A stretch of DNA of 64,000 bases from Sipunculus nudus (lineage: Eukaryota; Annelida; Sipuncula; Golfingiida; Sipunculidae): assembly GCA_026874595.1 (NCBI GenBank), contig CM049310.1, positions 31,805,558 to 31,869,557 of the forward strand, in the 5' to 3' direction. The position numbers were made by a program, and so were the translations under genes. Shown in pieces: positions 24,318-35,391 of this stretch (position 1 is the first letter of the stretch; every line of letters starts with the position of its first letter). The notes beneath the pieces are model-generated. The model had not been told where the DNA came from. It saw only the letters and a list, made by a program, of their open reading frames with translations, and did no database searches.

Positions 24318-25306
24318 TATATATATATTTATATATATATATATAAAATAATAATAATAATATAAAAAATTCTGAGTCAGTGCAGTGTCAGGCCATAGAC
24401 TGGACTCATGGCTAAATAAAAATTCTGGGTCAGTGCAGTGTCAGGCCATAGGCGGGACAAATGACTTAATAAAAATTCTGGGTCAGTGCATATTTCGTTA
24501 ATTCAATAATATTGGGAATTTCTAGCTTTGGACAACAAACAGATCCATTTTTTCAATAAACTGAGTCAAATTGATATGAATCTAACAGAAATGCAGTTAA
24601 TTGAAGTTATTGTTAAAATTAATAAAAACAGGCAACTCCCATGGGAAGAGAAATGTGGTTGGCAGGCATAGTTAAACACTTCATTTCTTCATGCACAAAA
24701 TAATAGGTGCCATGCGGTAAACCACGTACTCAGATATCTGCTTGATGAGCTGGACTGTGCCTGTAGGTCAGAGTCACATGACCTGTTATGTAACATGAGC
24801 CGAACTTAAAATCAAAACACCCACAGTTAGGTCAATACCCCTTGCTTTCTCTACCAGGCCCACACCAAGTTCAGCACAGATGCCTCTAGTGGTCATATGT
24901 TTGAGTGCAGGACAGAACCCTCTAGTGGACATATATTTTTGACGTACTCAGAGTCCTCTGGTGAATTATAAATATATGAAAATAAACACCCACACATATT
25001 TTATATCTATAAATATATGTGTGTATTTCTTCAGCTGCATGTTTGGTGCTGGTGACGGCAAATGATGTTTGCTACGACATAGATGGAGCCACATACGCAG
25101 TAGGGGAGAAGTTCAGCGCTGACGGGTGCAATCATTGCTTCTGTGCGGAGGGAGGCATCCCAGGGTGCACGAAAATGGCTTGTTATGGCGTATGTTACTA
25201 TGAAAACCGTTTCTTCCGCAAGGGGACAACGTTCACTGTTGATTGTAACACTTGTACCTGCAACGGCGATGGAATTATATCATGTACCGAGATAGCGTGT
25301 GCTTGA
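22496..25306 (+). CDS. Small secreted protein, two six-cysteine (pacifastin/VWC-like) domains, two exons
   Basis: Exon 1 is 22496-22514 (19 nt, donor G|GTGAGT) and encodes MKIFFA. Exon 2 is 25035-25306 after acceptor TATTTCTTCAG. The joined frame gives 96 residues: signal peptide ([15 protein letters not shown]) and mature [18 protein letters not shown]. The first domain contains CNHCFC and CTKMAC; the second contains CNTCTC and CTEIAC. It is clearly paralogous to the gene at 7306-10305: same exon phase, same cysteine spacing, and shared CYDIDGxTY and FSADGCN. The pair is divergently arranged, which suggests an inverted duplication later separated by satellite DNA and a LINE. A role as an extracellular inhibitor or binding protein is inferred from the fold class only. 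A poly-A signal candidate lies at 25663. Confidence 0.85.
22800..22835 (+). repeat. Poly-T then poly-G tract
   Basis: About 15 T followed by about 19 G, inside the intron of the plus-strand cysteine-rich gene. Confidence 0.95.
22950..23045. repeat. (TA)n microsatellite with CATA interruptions
   Basis: About 95 bp of TA repeats, one of the longest here, within the intron. The Tyr-Ile open frame across it is an artefact. Confidence 0.95.
23100..24255. other. Intronic interval with two poly-G tracts
   Basis: Poly-G runs near 23718-23735 and 24030-24047. The text near 23405 (TGAGGGGCGTCCAAAG) and these runs resemble hAT-type MITE debris. No coding exon seen. Confidence 0.5.
24258..24345. repeat. 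(TA)n microsatellite
   Basis: About 88 bp of TA with a few AAA/TTT interruptions. Confidence 0.95.
24370..24490. repeat. 53-bp tandem repeat, about 2.3 copies
   Basis: Units begin TTCTGAGTCAGTGCAGTGTC and TTCTGGGTCAGTGCAGTGTC. A third unit is cut after 'TTCTGGGTCAGTGCA'. Confidence 0.85.
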
Positions 25307-25643
25307 TCTAGTGACACTTCAGAACTCTCACGTGATTTTGTGAGAACTGAAGACCTCCTTGTCCGACAAAATGTTTTCGAACCTCATATACCTAACGTGT
25401 AGAGGTTGTAGTCTTGGAGCGCCATCTAGCGTGAATAACGGTACTAACGCGTAACTCTGTGTTTATATTGATGGTAGTGACACATGGTTGGCTTATTATA
25501 TTTTTATGTGTTTGCTGACGGTTTTACAAAAACCAGTAGGACAACACCAGGATTAAACCGTTGAATATTTTATTCTTATGTAGTGTAGGCAGGGCGCATG
25601 CCCGTAGTTGATGTCTGTGTTTCAATGTTAATATCTAGTCAGT

Positions 25644-25661
25644 TGGTGCCCGAGCAGGGAC
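25644..25661 (+). other. Sequence resembling a tRNA-Lys primer binding site
   Basis: TGGTGCCCGAGCAGGGAC can pair with the general tRNA-Lys 3' end with two G-U wobbles and no mismatches. It follows '...TAGTCA' by 2 nt, as a PBS would follow an LTR ending in CA. No second LTR or pol gene is seen nearby, so this may be a solo LTR/leader remnant or coincidence. Confidence 0.3.
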
Positions 25662-25662
25662 G

Positions 25663-25668
25663 AATAAA
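25663..25668 (+). terminator. Candidate poly-A signal AATAAA
   Basis: AATAAA 357 nt downstream of the stop of the plus-strand cysteine-rich gene. It overlaps the edge of the PBS-like sequence, so its origin is ambiguous. Confidence 0.4.
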
Positions 25669-25913
25669 GATGTATATTGTTTAAAGGACATCTGGACTTC
25701 AGTAGGATTGTGTGAAAGAGTACAACACCACGCGTTAGGTTCCTCTAGCACTGTGTTACTGAGAAATAATGCTAATATTTCATTATCTCGAAAATTTATG
25801 GACATTGGGGAGCAAAGGCAATATCTAACAAGGGAACGGGAAAGTGTGTTGTCTGCAATTTTTACCCTACCCTTTTTTCCCTTCCCAAATACAGTGTATA
25901 GGAATTTGTTTTA

Positions 25914-26080
25914 CAGTAACACCTCGCCTAATGACCTTCTCGGTTAAGCGACCACCTCAAAATTACGACCACAGTTTCATTATTTATTTTGCTCTTTATA
26001 TTATTTATCCAAATCCCGGAATAACGGGCAGCTCGTTTATCTGTTTTGCGGGAACTTTTTTTTTGTTCTAATCAGCACAG
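25914..26080 (+). mobile_element. pogo/Tigger-like MITE fragment
   Basis: Starts CAGTAACACCTCGCCTAATG, followed by 'AAGCGACCACC' and 'AATTACGACCAC', matching the style of the MITE at 7647-7813. The matching right end was not found. Confidence 0.4.
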
Positions 26081-26446
26081 ATCAAAGCGTGACCATGGGT
26101 GGTCGGACCAAGCCAGAAACGATTAAGTTTATGATTTTTATCAGGACTGTCTTAAGCTATGTGCATGAAGGATTAGCTCCTAGCTTATTCTAACTGGTAA
26201 ACAAAATTTATAATTGGCTCATATTTTAACTGTATATTTGAATATTTTATAACTGTTTATTGACTGGGGACAAGTTGTGGGGGCGCAATGGGTTCTCCAG
26301 GTGTCAAAGTGGACATTTTTGTGTACGCTATTTCTCAGAAAGGAGACTTTTCACTTTGTTTTAATGAAGAATGCTAATTCTCGTTAACATTATATTTAAA
26401 TGTGTTTGCTCGTACTGCTTATTACTGATTACCGGTTATGATATAA

Positions 26447-26695
26447 TATTCATCGGTAAGAGAAAGCCTCAAGAAAGTTGTCTTTGACCGTATTTTATAT
26501 TTAGCTTATGCAAGCACCTTAGATGATGTTGTGACAGCTGAAATGGGTAGCTCGCAGGTTTCGGGGATGACCATGGTCCACGCCATTCTTTCAGTGCTCA
26601 ACGACGGGGATGAAGAAATCATTAAAATACAATGTTCTGAACATTCATTAGAAAAAAAATCAAACAAAGGAGGGATTCAAACCGTCTTCAAATGA
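26447..26695 (+). other. Unrecognised open frame, possible exon
   Basis: An 82-codon frame without its own Met has a protein-like composition: SVRESLKKVVFDRILYLAYA, later MGSSQVSGMTMVHAILSVLN and DGDEEIIKIQC. A possible acceptor (TTTATATTTAG) lies inside at 26504. It stops at the start of the LINE fragment and is not in that element's frame. No family is recognised, and it may be chance. Confidence 0.2.
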
Positions 26696-27497
26696 ATTCT
26701 TCTAAAACAGAACTGATATTATTCGTTAGGAGGGCACAGCTTGGAAAATGTACAACAACACATATTAGAGTTATTGGGGAGCTTGTGAAACGATCACCCA
26801 TTATAAAATACCTATAAGTGTCAACATGGATGACACGCTGTCCCTTCAGAGACATGTAATACTTAAATGTCAGACAGCTGCTTACAACTTGTACAAAATA
26901 AGAATTATACGAAATTCATTGACACTCTCTGCCTGTAAGCAACTTGTTTATGGGCTGAATCTCTCCCATCTAGATTACTGCAACGGGATATATATGGGCC
27001 TTCCAAACACAGAACTTCAGCGAGTGCAGAGAATTCAGAATGCTGTGGCTAAATTGGTGCTGAACTGGTATAAGTCACAAAGCAGCACTGATGCATTGAA
27101 ACTTCTACATTCGCTACCCATAAAATGGAGAATTATATTTAAAATCTTGACCACTGTTCACAAATTCGTGCACGGGCAGGCTCCGCTCTACTTGCAGGAT
27201 CTCCTACAGCAGAAAACCAAACGAGTGTACTCTATTAGATCAAACAGAAATACCTGCATTCTTATAGTATTCCAAGAACAAAAGCTCGAACATTTGCAGA
27301 TCGCAGCTTTAGTGTTCGCTCCAAAACATTGGAACATGCAACTTGAGGATATTCGTAATATAGACAGTCTACCCGAATTTAGGAAAACCCTTACGCCAAC
27401 TTTTTCAAGAAGCTTATGTCGATTTATATGGACTAAAATTCATCTTTTTCCTGTTAAGTGCCACAGTATATGTATTTATCTATACGTACTATTCTAG
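26680..27497 (+). pseudogene. 3' end of a second LINE (CR1/L2/Jockey-like reverse transcriptase tail)
   Basis: Begins NRLQMNSSKTELILFV, the palm-to-thumb junction of many LINEs. After one frame change near 26810 it continues MDDTLSLQRHV, then LNLSHLDYCNGIYMGLP, LQRVQRIQNAVAKLVLNW, LLHSLPIKWRIIFKI, VHGQAPLYLQDLL and APKHWNMQL. These phrases are the standard C-terminal block after the reverse transcriptase of CR1/L2/Jockey-type elements. All upstream catalytic motifs are missing, so this is a 5'-truncated dead copy. It is a different clade from the 16-21.5 kb LINE and on the opposite strand. Confidence 0.85.
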
Positions 27498-27795
27498 CGC
27501 TCTGTAAAATATGTAATGAAATGCAATGTAAATCCCGCGCAAGGTATTTTTTTGTACAAATTATTATATTGCTAATTAATATTTTAATTTTGCAGATGTG
27601 CCTGGTCATAATGTTCAAACAATATCAGATTTAATATTTACTCATCTTTCAATATTAATAAATAAACCGTTACAAAATGAAAAAGGTTATGTACTTAATC
27701 TCTAATTCCAATGTATAACTAACTAAATACAGTCTCAGATCACTTATTTTGTCAGACCACGGCCAGACCTTTTATAGATCCTTGTAAGTTAAACC

Positions 27796-28345
27796 CCAGA
27801 CGACAAGAGCCCGACGCCGGCGCCATTTTGCACCGCCGCCAGCCGAATTAAGATCAAGCCGAGCCTGCTTAGTTTATCAGGAGGAACCGAAGTGAGCCGA
27901 TTTTGTGCAGTTCAGTTTGACCTAAGAAAAATAAAAACAAAAAGATAAATTTTTACAATTAAAAATGCCCGAAACAAATGCTCAGGTTTTGTTATTTTCT
28001 CGTTCTTGTCTCTGACAGGAAATGATGTGGTTGTTTAAGTATGAACCTGCTGGCTTATGAAAGGATAAACTATACTCGATTTTAATCACAAACTCTTTAA
28101 ATGTAACATGGATGCAATATGCCAAACGTAATATATACAACTTGTTTAAACGAAACGAAAACTTTGTAACATAAAACGGATACTTTGTGACATCGCCAAA
28201 TGAATAGGCTTTCAGGTCAATTTTAGCCAGCCGACATTTTGCAAGCCGAGTGGAGCCACGAAATTCGGCTCACTACTAAAGTGAGCTGTCTTTTTCCAAG
28301 CCAGCCACATTTGTATTGCTAACTCGGCTCGGGCTTTAGAGACGA
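27796..28345. repeat. Possible foldback element with GCCGA motifs
   Basis: Left part has GACGACAAGAGCCCGA; right part, reverse-complemented, has GTCGTCTCTAAAGCCCGA. AGCCGA/GAGCCGA motifs cluster at both sides (27840-27905 and 28230-28330). The pairing is imperfect and no target-site duplication was identified. Confidence 0.35.
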
Positions 28346-28548
28346 CAACATCAGAAATGCGACCCCTTTATCAAAGTGGTAATTTTTAGGGTTTACTGAA
28401 TTATTTGTGGTTATGTCAGTCATTGTACGTGACACCAATCCAAGTATTTTTTTATAAAAGCTTTAGAGGAACAGTTCGCCAGTGTTGCCACCTATGGAAT
28501 GAAAAGGAAACTATTGCCAAGTTCAAAGATGAATCATTTGTGCAATCT

Positions 28549-28707
28549 CAGAAGCGGACCGGGGGGGGGGGGGGGGGGTCCGGACCCCACTTTTCATCCG
28601 ATGCGGCCTGGACCTCTTCTTTTTTGGACCCGGGGAAATTTTGTTAGGGTTTTCTTTGGTCCTCCTGGGTTGGAACCCCCTTTTCCTAAATATTGGATCC
28701 GCCCCTG
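28549..28707. mobile_element. hAT-like MITE, 159 bp
   Basis: Left end CAGAAGCGGACC, right end (reverse complement) CAGGGGCGGATCC. A 19-nt G run lies directly after the left end. The 8-bp flanks (TGCAATCT / AATCGGGT) are not a clean duplication. Coding frames through it are artefacts. Confidence 0.6.
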
Positions 28708-28783
28708 AATCGGGTGTTGCTCGAGACATCTTGTTTTACAAGTAATCCACCACAGCGTTTAACCTCACAGTCATATCTTGGCT

Positions 28784-28784
<1 letters not shown>

Positions 28785-28840
<56 letters not shown>

Positions 28841-28848
28841 TATATAAA
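28785..28848. repeat. (TA)n microsatellite
   Basis: TA array of about 60 bp. Confidence 0.95.
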
Positions 28849-29339
28849 TAACGACCACTGGATATCAGTCCCTTTGAAATTCCGTTATTTTATCTGTATA
28901 GATAAACCTTGTGAAATTCGACCATCTGGCTATTACGGATGACGGGCAGTTTCTTCTGACCAAAGTGATATATTACGGGTACTCTTTGTACTACTCATTG
29001 TCCAGCTCTGACTGGTCGGTTGATTGCCCATGCGTGAAGCCGCTCACTGTTTGTTTTATTGTTGTGCGCGTATATTTCATCGGCGCGTGGGCCGAACATG
29101 ACACGTTGCCCTAGTTGGGCAATATGACTAGCTCACACGACATGCTAATCCACATGAATTGGGTATCCCTGAAGTTAATTTTTGCAACATTTTCTTCTCT
29201 TTAATCTTTTCAGGGCATTACATGAAAGGCTTTATTACAAAGAGTGAATGCTCTATGATGTTCCTAACAGCAAGTGACGTTAGTAACCAGTGGAGTCATT
29301 AAACAATTTAGTCCAGTCATTTTATTGGTGGGGGGGGGG

Positions 29340-29700
29340 GGGGATAAAAAAACGTGGCCGATCCACCACAAATTGCTACAGAATTTTTTTTTTCTTGATT
29401 CATCTCGGAAATATCCCTGGATAAACATACTAAAAGTCTATCAAAAATTATGAGTGGAACAATCCTTAATTTGCATAAATCCAAAATGGCCGCCAGGCCC
29501 TTTTTCCAACCATATTGACTACTCTTTAGCGTTAACAATTCGTAACTCTTGAAACTAGACACTTGTAACTTTATATCCTGAGAGGCCCTGGGTAGGTCTC
29601 TTTGGAAATCCGAAATTAGGTTACAGTGACCTATATTCTCCGAGTTTTGGGGCAAAACATGATTTTGAGCACCTCGAAAATAGACAAAGGTGTTGAGTTT
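29340..29700. repeat. Dispersed repeat with 'CTATATTCTCCGAG' core
   Basis: The phrase TTTGGAAATCCGAAATTAGG, then GTGACCTATATTCTCCGAG, recurs at 37412-37457. 'AAAACATGATTTTGAG' recurs at 40030-40046. It begins after a poly-G run at 29329-29342. Confidence 0.75.
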
Positions 29701-30371
29701 TGTGTTAAACGTGTAGTATGTGACATGGGATTAAACGACAGGTCTATAAAAGCAAAAAGGGTCCATGCGTGAACATAATGCCTACCTGTGAACATTTTTA
29801 TTTGTGGTATGTGAACTGGAATATTATATATGATATAAATAAAACCATATTTTTGGGAAAATCCATAAATCGATTCATTTGTGCGAATTTTACTCGAAAT
29901 ACACCAGCTAGATCATTCCCACCAAGGTAATACTCAAATTGTAATTGGTATCTATCTTCTCTCTCATAGATATGTATTGGTTTCAAAGATGTCAGTCCAA
30001 TAGTTTATAAGGTTTTCAACTTCACTTTTCGTGGTTCAATGATGGTCAGGTAAAAGCGCAAAAGATGGGAAAGGAAAGAACAAGAAACGCCACCACCAGT
30101 CAAGACTCCCGAAACATGTCATAAACCTTTCCCAAATAAGTGTACACCTCATACCGTAAGAGAATTCAATTCTTGCGATATGTGCACCATAAAATGCTTG
30201 GAAGGCTAAGTTTACTAATATAATGACATTTTATGTTTTTGTATTGTAATTCCAATCTTAAGCACGATGGAAATGTGGTAGAGGTACGAAAAAAAAATTG
30301 TTTGATACTTTCATGTGGGTTCGTATTAATTAATTCACTAGAACGTGGATAAGCCAATAAAGTTACTATTA

Positions 30372-30420
<49 letters not shown>

Positions 30421-31560
30421 TAAATATCATATTAAAATGTACGAAAAGTTAATAAATACATAAACCATTAGAAAAAAATTGCTAATAGCTTATTTCTACA
30501 AAATAACACACTTTATGGGGTCTATTATGAATCTAAAAAAGTTCTTAATAATTAATTTTTAATAAAGGGGTTATTGCAGGGGGTTTACATTTAAATAGAT
30601 AAATCTTTGTATATTTATCAGATGTATATCTAATGTCTTGGCTTTTGAGACAATTTTTTTGACTGAATGTAATGTAGCCTCACTGCACCACATCAGAGGG
30701 ATGTTTTCTGATCTACTCTAAGGATTATTTTCTTTCTGTATATTAAAAGTGGTTAATGTATCGGGGCTCATGATTCTTAGAGGGTTCATACAGCGAATAC
30801 ATGAGTGACGTGAACAGTATTTGATCAAATAAATAGAGTTAACATTCAGACTTAAACTGTTGTAACATAAATTGCAATCTATGACCTATAACTTTAATAC
30901 CGGGATCAACTGGATTATTTTATGATTAGGAAAATACAAATATATATTTTGAAATAATTAATCACTTTCATATAGACCGACAAATAATGAATCACATAAA
31001 TCATCCCTAAGTGTTCGTCTTCTGAAATCAAAGCTGACAATAACTTTTGGCTTTGACCTTTCAGTTCCAAAATCGAAAAGGCTGTTCCTCTTATGGTTGG
31101 TAACACACACACCTACACACTGCACACACACCAAAGATGAAAGGGTTACCTTTAGTGATGAGGGACATATATGTGAAGCTTGAATCCAATGAATTAACTC
31201 GCATACTCTCAACTTGTGTCTATGTAGGTTGTCCAAGAGAGAAATACTCAGCTGAAAAACATGACCTGTGACTATAACATTCCCAACTTTGCTTACACTT
31301 TGTTCACACTTTGTAGATTGAGAGAAATACAAAAGTCTGGTTAAAGTACATTATGGCATAACTTGATGACCAGGGACAAAATATACGATTGGTCAGCTAA
31401 AAGGGGCTAATACTGTGACATGTAAAGTGTAAACATAACAAATAAAGAGGCTGAAAAAGAAAAAAAATTAAGATGGCAACACCGGTATGAGACAATTGAT
31501 AAAATTATCTTTGATAAATCATCACGTATGAATATTCAGAAAAATTCATTCAAGAATTAT
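29700..31560. other. Non-coding interval
   Basis: AT-rich, with a (TA)n tract at 30371-30420 and a CA-rich stretch near 31105-31130. Open frames up to 124 codons on the minus strand show no recognisable domain or gene signals. Confidence 0.5.
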
Positions 31561-31629
31561 AGGGAAATTGATGCTTCTGTTGGAAATGGTATTAAAAGCT
31601 AGTCATACCCTTGCAGATCTCTACGCTTT

Positions 31630-31900
31630 ACTGATTTTAATAATTGTATCCCCAGACAAAGTCGGGATACTAAGGTTTCATGACCGTCCCGCCGCCTCCG
31701 CAGAAAAATCTTGTGAGCGGGATAACTACAATAATATATCACTGATCTTTATCAAACTTAACATATGTAGAGATTTAGGTAAGAGGACGAAGCCTATTTA
31801 AAATGGAGTTTTGACCTTGGCTAGGAGAGTGATCTTGACATTGAATAGGTCCATTTATGCTGAAAATAACACAGATTCCAAAATATCTCAAAAAAGCTTG
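31630..31900. repeat. Dispersed repeat fragment ('GTGAGCGGGATAACT')
   Basis: 'CCGTCCCGCCGCCTCCGCAG', then 'CTTGTGAGCGGGATAACTAC', then a TTTTGACCTTGG phrase. Composition and half-sites link it to the AGGTCA-type repeats. No gene. Confidence 0.45.
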
Positions 31901-32050
31901 CATGGTTTGGTCCAAAAATCAAGTCGTGACGAGCATAAATTTGTTATGGAGATAAAAAAAAATCAGATTCTGTAACAATGGGCAGCGTGAAATGTCTAAG
32001 GGAATGAATAAAGAAGTCAGTGTTTTTTTTTGGTTGACAAATAACCATAA

Positions 32051-32056
32051 TTTATT
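32051..32056 (-). terminator. Poly-A signal for the minus-strand terminal exon
   Basis: AATAAA on the minus strand, about 495 nt after the stop codon at 32550. Confidence 0.45.
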
Positions 32057-32549
32057 CATAAAACAACCCTAACATTACAATACACCAAACCAATACAATA
32101 ACACAGTGTAACAACAGTACAATAACAAGAACTTCACTTCGCTGTAGCATAGCAACGCCCAGGGCTTGAGCCAAACACGAATCAGAATTTCAACAGCGCC
32201 CAATAAAAGAGACATGTGAACAGCTCACAATAAAACAAACATCTGTAACAATAAGCTTGTTCGTGAACCATGGTATATGAGAACAATATCGATAAACAAC
32301 AATATCTGCTTATACCCAGTTAATTTAGATTCACACAAAACCGGCTATACCTGAACCTAGACACGCCAGGTACATGAGCAACACCACCTTTGTAAATGTG
32401 TAGTTCATAACATACGGTAATGATATGATTTGGATATATCACCATATTTGCATGACACTTTTAATCTGTCAATAAAAACCGTAAACAAATCCATGGCTGC
32501 ATAGTGCATGTCATTTGATTCCCAACATAAGCACATCACATTTTACGCT

Positions 32550-32846
32550 TTAAATTCCTGACGTATCGGTCATATACTGCACTCTTTCTAAATCTCCCTT
32601 AGTTTTAACCGTTGCTTTGTACAGCCAGATTCTCCGGGTTTCACCACCAGGGTCGGTATAGGGCAGAGAGCTGTAATAAGACCAATGACAGAATGGTATC
32701 GGATTGTGCATCCAGCTCCAAGTTTTACAACCACGACACCCTACGCTTGTTGTGTTGACCACTAGAACCGGTGTAATCAGAGTTTGGTGCCGTTGGTTTA
32801 AACTTGGAGCTGGACGCATACACAATGAGGTACCATTAACTATTGC
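32550..32846 (-). CDS. Terminal exon of an unrecognised gene, 98 codons
   Basis: Read from an acceptor (AAACTCCTCAG|GCAATA) the frame is open for 98 residues and ends in TAA. It begins AIVNGTSLCMRPAPSLNQRH, contains TTSVGCRGCKTWSWM and WSYYSSLPYTDPGG, and ends ERVQYMTDTSGI. The C-x2-C and the W...DPGG...LYKA block look like a folded extracellular domain, but I do not recognise the family. Downstream is about 500 nt of 3' UTR-like sequence with AATAAA at 32056-32051. A diverged copy of the same block (WSDFNSLLCANPGG, LLYKAAV) is inside the TIR element at 41116-41312. That supports selection or past selection on the protein. Upstream exons were not found, and the gene symbol is unknown. Confidence 0.5.
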   Translation of the reverse strand, partial: AIVNGTSLCMRPAPSLNQRHQTLITPVLVVNTTSVGCRGCKTWSWMHNPIPFCHWSYYSSLPYTDPGGETRRIWLYKATVKTKGDLERVQYMTDTSGI

Positions 32847-33624
32847 CTGAGGAGTTTACACATTCTACAGTTTACATAAAATACTTTTTTTTCATTAACA
32901 CAGATTTATATGACAAACATATGAAAAATAAGCTCAAATTATATAGGAGTTTACCTTGCATGAAGAGAGTAGGCCCTAGATATTATCTTATCAATCTGGT
33001 CTTCTGCTCAGAGCTAAAGATATTCATCGATATAGCATTATTTTTCGGTAGAATTCAACTTCTACTGACCAGTATATAACATAATATATATATATATATA
33101 TATATATGTTATAACACACATACACACACACATATATATATACGTTTTAAAATCATAATCGATGATTGAAAAAAGGCCGATTATCGATTATTAATCGATT
33201 ATCTTCTGTACTACTTATATTACCTTGAAATCTGCTTTATACTAGTACCTAAAGTATTGACCCCAGTAAATGGTCTGACATGTACATCGGTATTCATAGC
33301 AAACCATTAATCCAACCGCATCAAAGGCTGACTTGCCGTTGGACGATTGTTGGCTGCAGAAGATTCCGTTTTGATGTTGTTCGTTTTTTTGTGTTCGTTC
33401 ATCTCTGACATAATAAGATTTTTTTTGCATGTGCATACATAATCGTTTTTAATCGATTATGCAAAAATGGAAAAAGAACCCTTCAAACTGCTTTCGTATA
33501 CATCATAAACACTTAACAAATGTATAGTCCTTAAAAATACCCGTGTCAATATGTTTCTTTATAAATATTATTCAATTTACATGGTTTTACATGGTATGTA
33601 CAGGTAGTTATAATAACTAATACG

Positions 33625-33793
33625 AGGTAATCCCCATGGTAGTGTGTAGGGGTGGAGGAAACTGGAGGACCCTGTAAAAACCACCGACCTCGGACGGGCT
33701 ACTACAAACCAAAATTATAGCCACGCCGGGGATCGAACCCGGGTCGCCAGCGGAGGGAGCCGAGTATTTTACCCCTCGACTGTCCAAGCCCCT
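33625..33793 (-). mobile_element. tRNA-derived SINE with conserved central domain
   Basis: On the minus strand the head includes GACCCGGGTTCGATCCCCGG (B-box) and an upstream A-box-like segment. The body reads GTCCGAGGTCGGTGG, then TCCTCCAGTTTCCTCCACCC. The last phrase resembles a conserved central domain shared by several animal SINE families; which one cannot be settled by eye. Confidence 0.65.
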
Positions 33794-34012
33794 TGTTTCT
33801 TTTGTGAATATATTTTTTTTTTCAGAAATGTAAGCAAGCATAACAAAAAATCCAGTTAATAGACAGGAGTCCATACATAAGTGTAAATCATAAGAAATAG
33901 AGTCTTTATATGTTAGATACACTTTGAATGTAGTTATTTGCTTTATCAACGTCAGTTCTCTCATTCGATAATCAGGAGCTTTAAAAGCTCCATCCATTGA
34001 ATTATCTACCAA

Positions 34013-35040
34013 GATAAAATTTTCCCAACATTTATATTGTTTCCAATTTTGATAAGTTTCTCATGCCTTCCATTCTTTCTGAAAAAAAGTCGAATCTGTT
34101 CTCCATTTTCACATGTAAAATCGGCATTTATCATCCATTCCTTTGACGTAACTTCTTCATATTAAGCGTATTGACACGTATATAAGGACAGTATACCATA
34201 GAGTCTCTATCAATATATTAACAGTTTCCGGGACTAATTCGTTATTCAAGCAGATGATTTCAGTCAATACAAATTCAGTGCTGTCACGACATGCTGCTGT
34301 GTCGGAAAAACGTCATGGTAAGTCCTATTTGTCCTAAACAATAATCACAGTGGGAATTAAGACTTCATATTGCATCACATTAAAAGTGATCTGACCACTA
34401 TGAATCTGACACATTATGATATGTATGTAGTATTTTTCTTTATCACATTTGCCAGTCCGCCTAAATAAACAGACTTACCCAGTGACTCATAAAAACTTAC
34501 TCCTTCATGTGTGATATTTTCCACATTTATAAAATAAGTTCACGTATTACTGAATACAAGTACCGCATCGCATATATCGTGGGTAAATTCCAAAAGCTAT
34601 ACACACATTAAACAAATACTTTGTATATTTTGTTTTTGCGTGAGCAAACTTACAATCCTCTTGTTTACCTTGTTATTTTTCATAATACAAATATCAGGTT
34701 GTTTAGACATGCACAACTTGCGATCCGCAAGAGCTTAACGGTAGAGGCGAAGGTATTCTTCCCACGTTTGTAACATGGTATTGATTTGATACCAGAACTG
34801 GGTAAGGAATGGTCAATATCTCCGAATCCCTCAGGGCAAGCTGGTGATTTAATGATATGGCTCGAAAAAAAAATCAGGTTTAAAACTTTGTACTGAAATT
34901 GAGCTCATTATTTGTATCATATATTTTGCAATTAATATTCATTTTAGCTTAAACTAAATATATAAATTATAGCTTAACATAATTGCAATTTTACAAGATA
35001 ACAGAACTGGAGAAGCCGTATATCTTAAATCAATCCAAAA
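34013..35040. other. Non-coding interval
   Basis: AT-rich. No coding frame or recognisable element end. Confidence 0.5.
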
Positions 35041-35049
35041 GTTTAATTA

Positions 35050-35391
35050 ATTAAATTCATTAAAGACTCCATTCATGAAATTCATTAAAGACTCCATAAA
35101 GTATAAGTTATCTAAACCTGTTACCTTCTGATGCGACCGTATTTCCTTGATCAGACGTCGGGCCTTAAATAGTCGCATGCCTTATTTAGAAGCCTTATAT
35201 AAAAATGTCTTATAAAAATTCATCAAATTCATTAAAGACTCATTCATTAAATTCATTAAAGACTCCGTAAAGTATACATTATTCTAAACCTGTTTCATTC
35301 TGATGGGACCGTATTTCCTTGTTCAGACGTCGGGCCTAAACAGTAAAATGCGATATTCAATAGCCGGATAAAAAAAATGTCTTAGAAAAAT
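35050..35391. repeat. 171-bp tandem duplication
   Basis: Two units with ATTCATTAAAGACTCC, AAACCTGTT, GACCGTATTTCCTTG and CAGACGTCGGGCC at matching offsets. Inside each unit ATTCATTAAAGACTC is itself present twice. Confidence 0.85.

Noticed and set aside
30958-31332. 124-codon minus-strand frame
   Set aside because: No recognisable motif; overlaps CA-rich low-complexity sequence.
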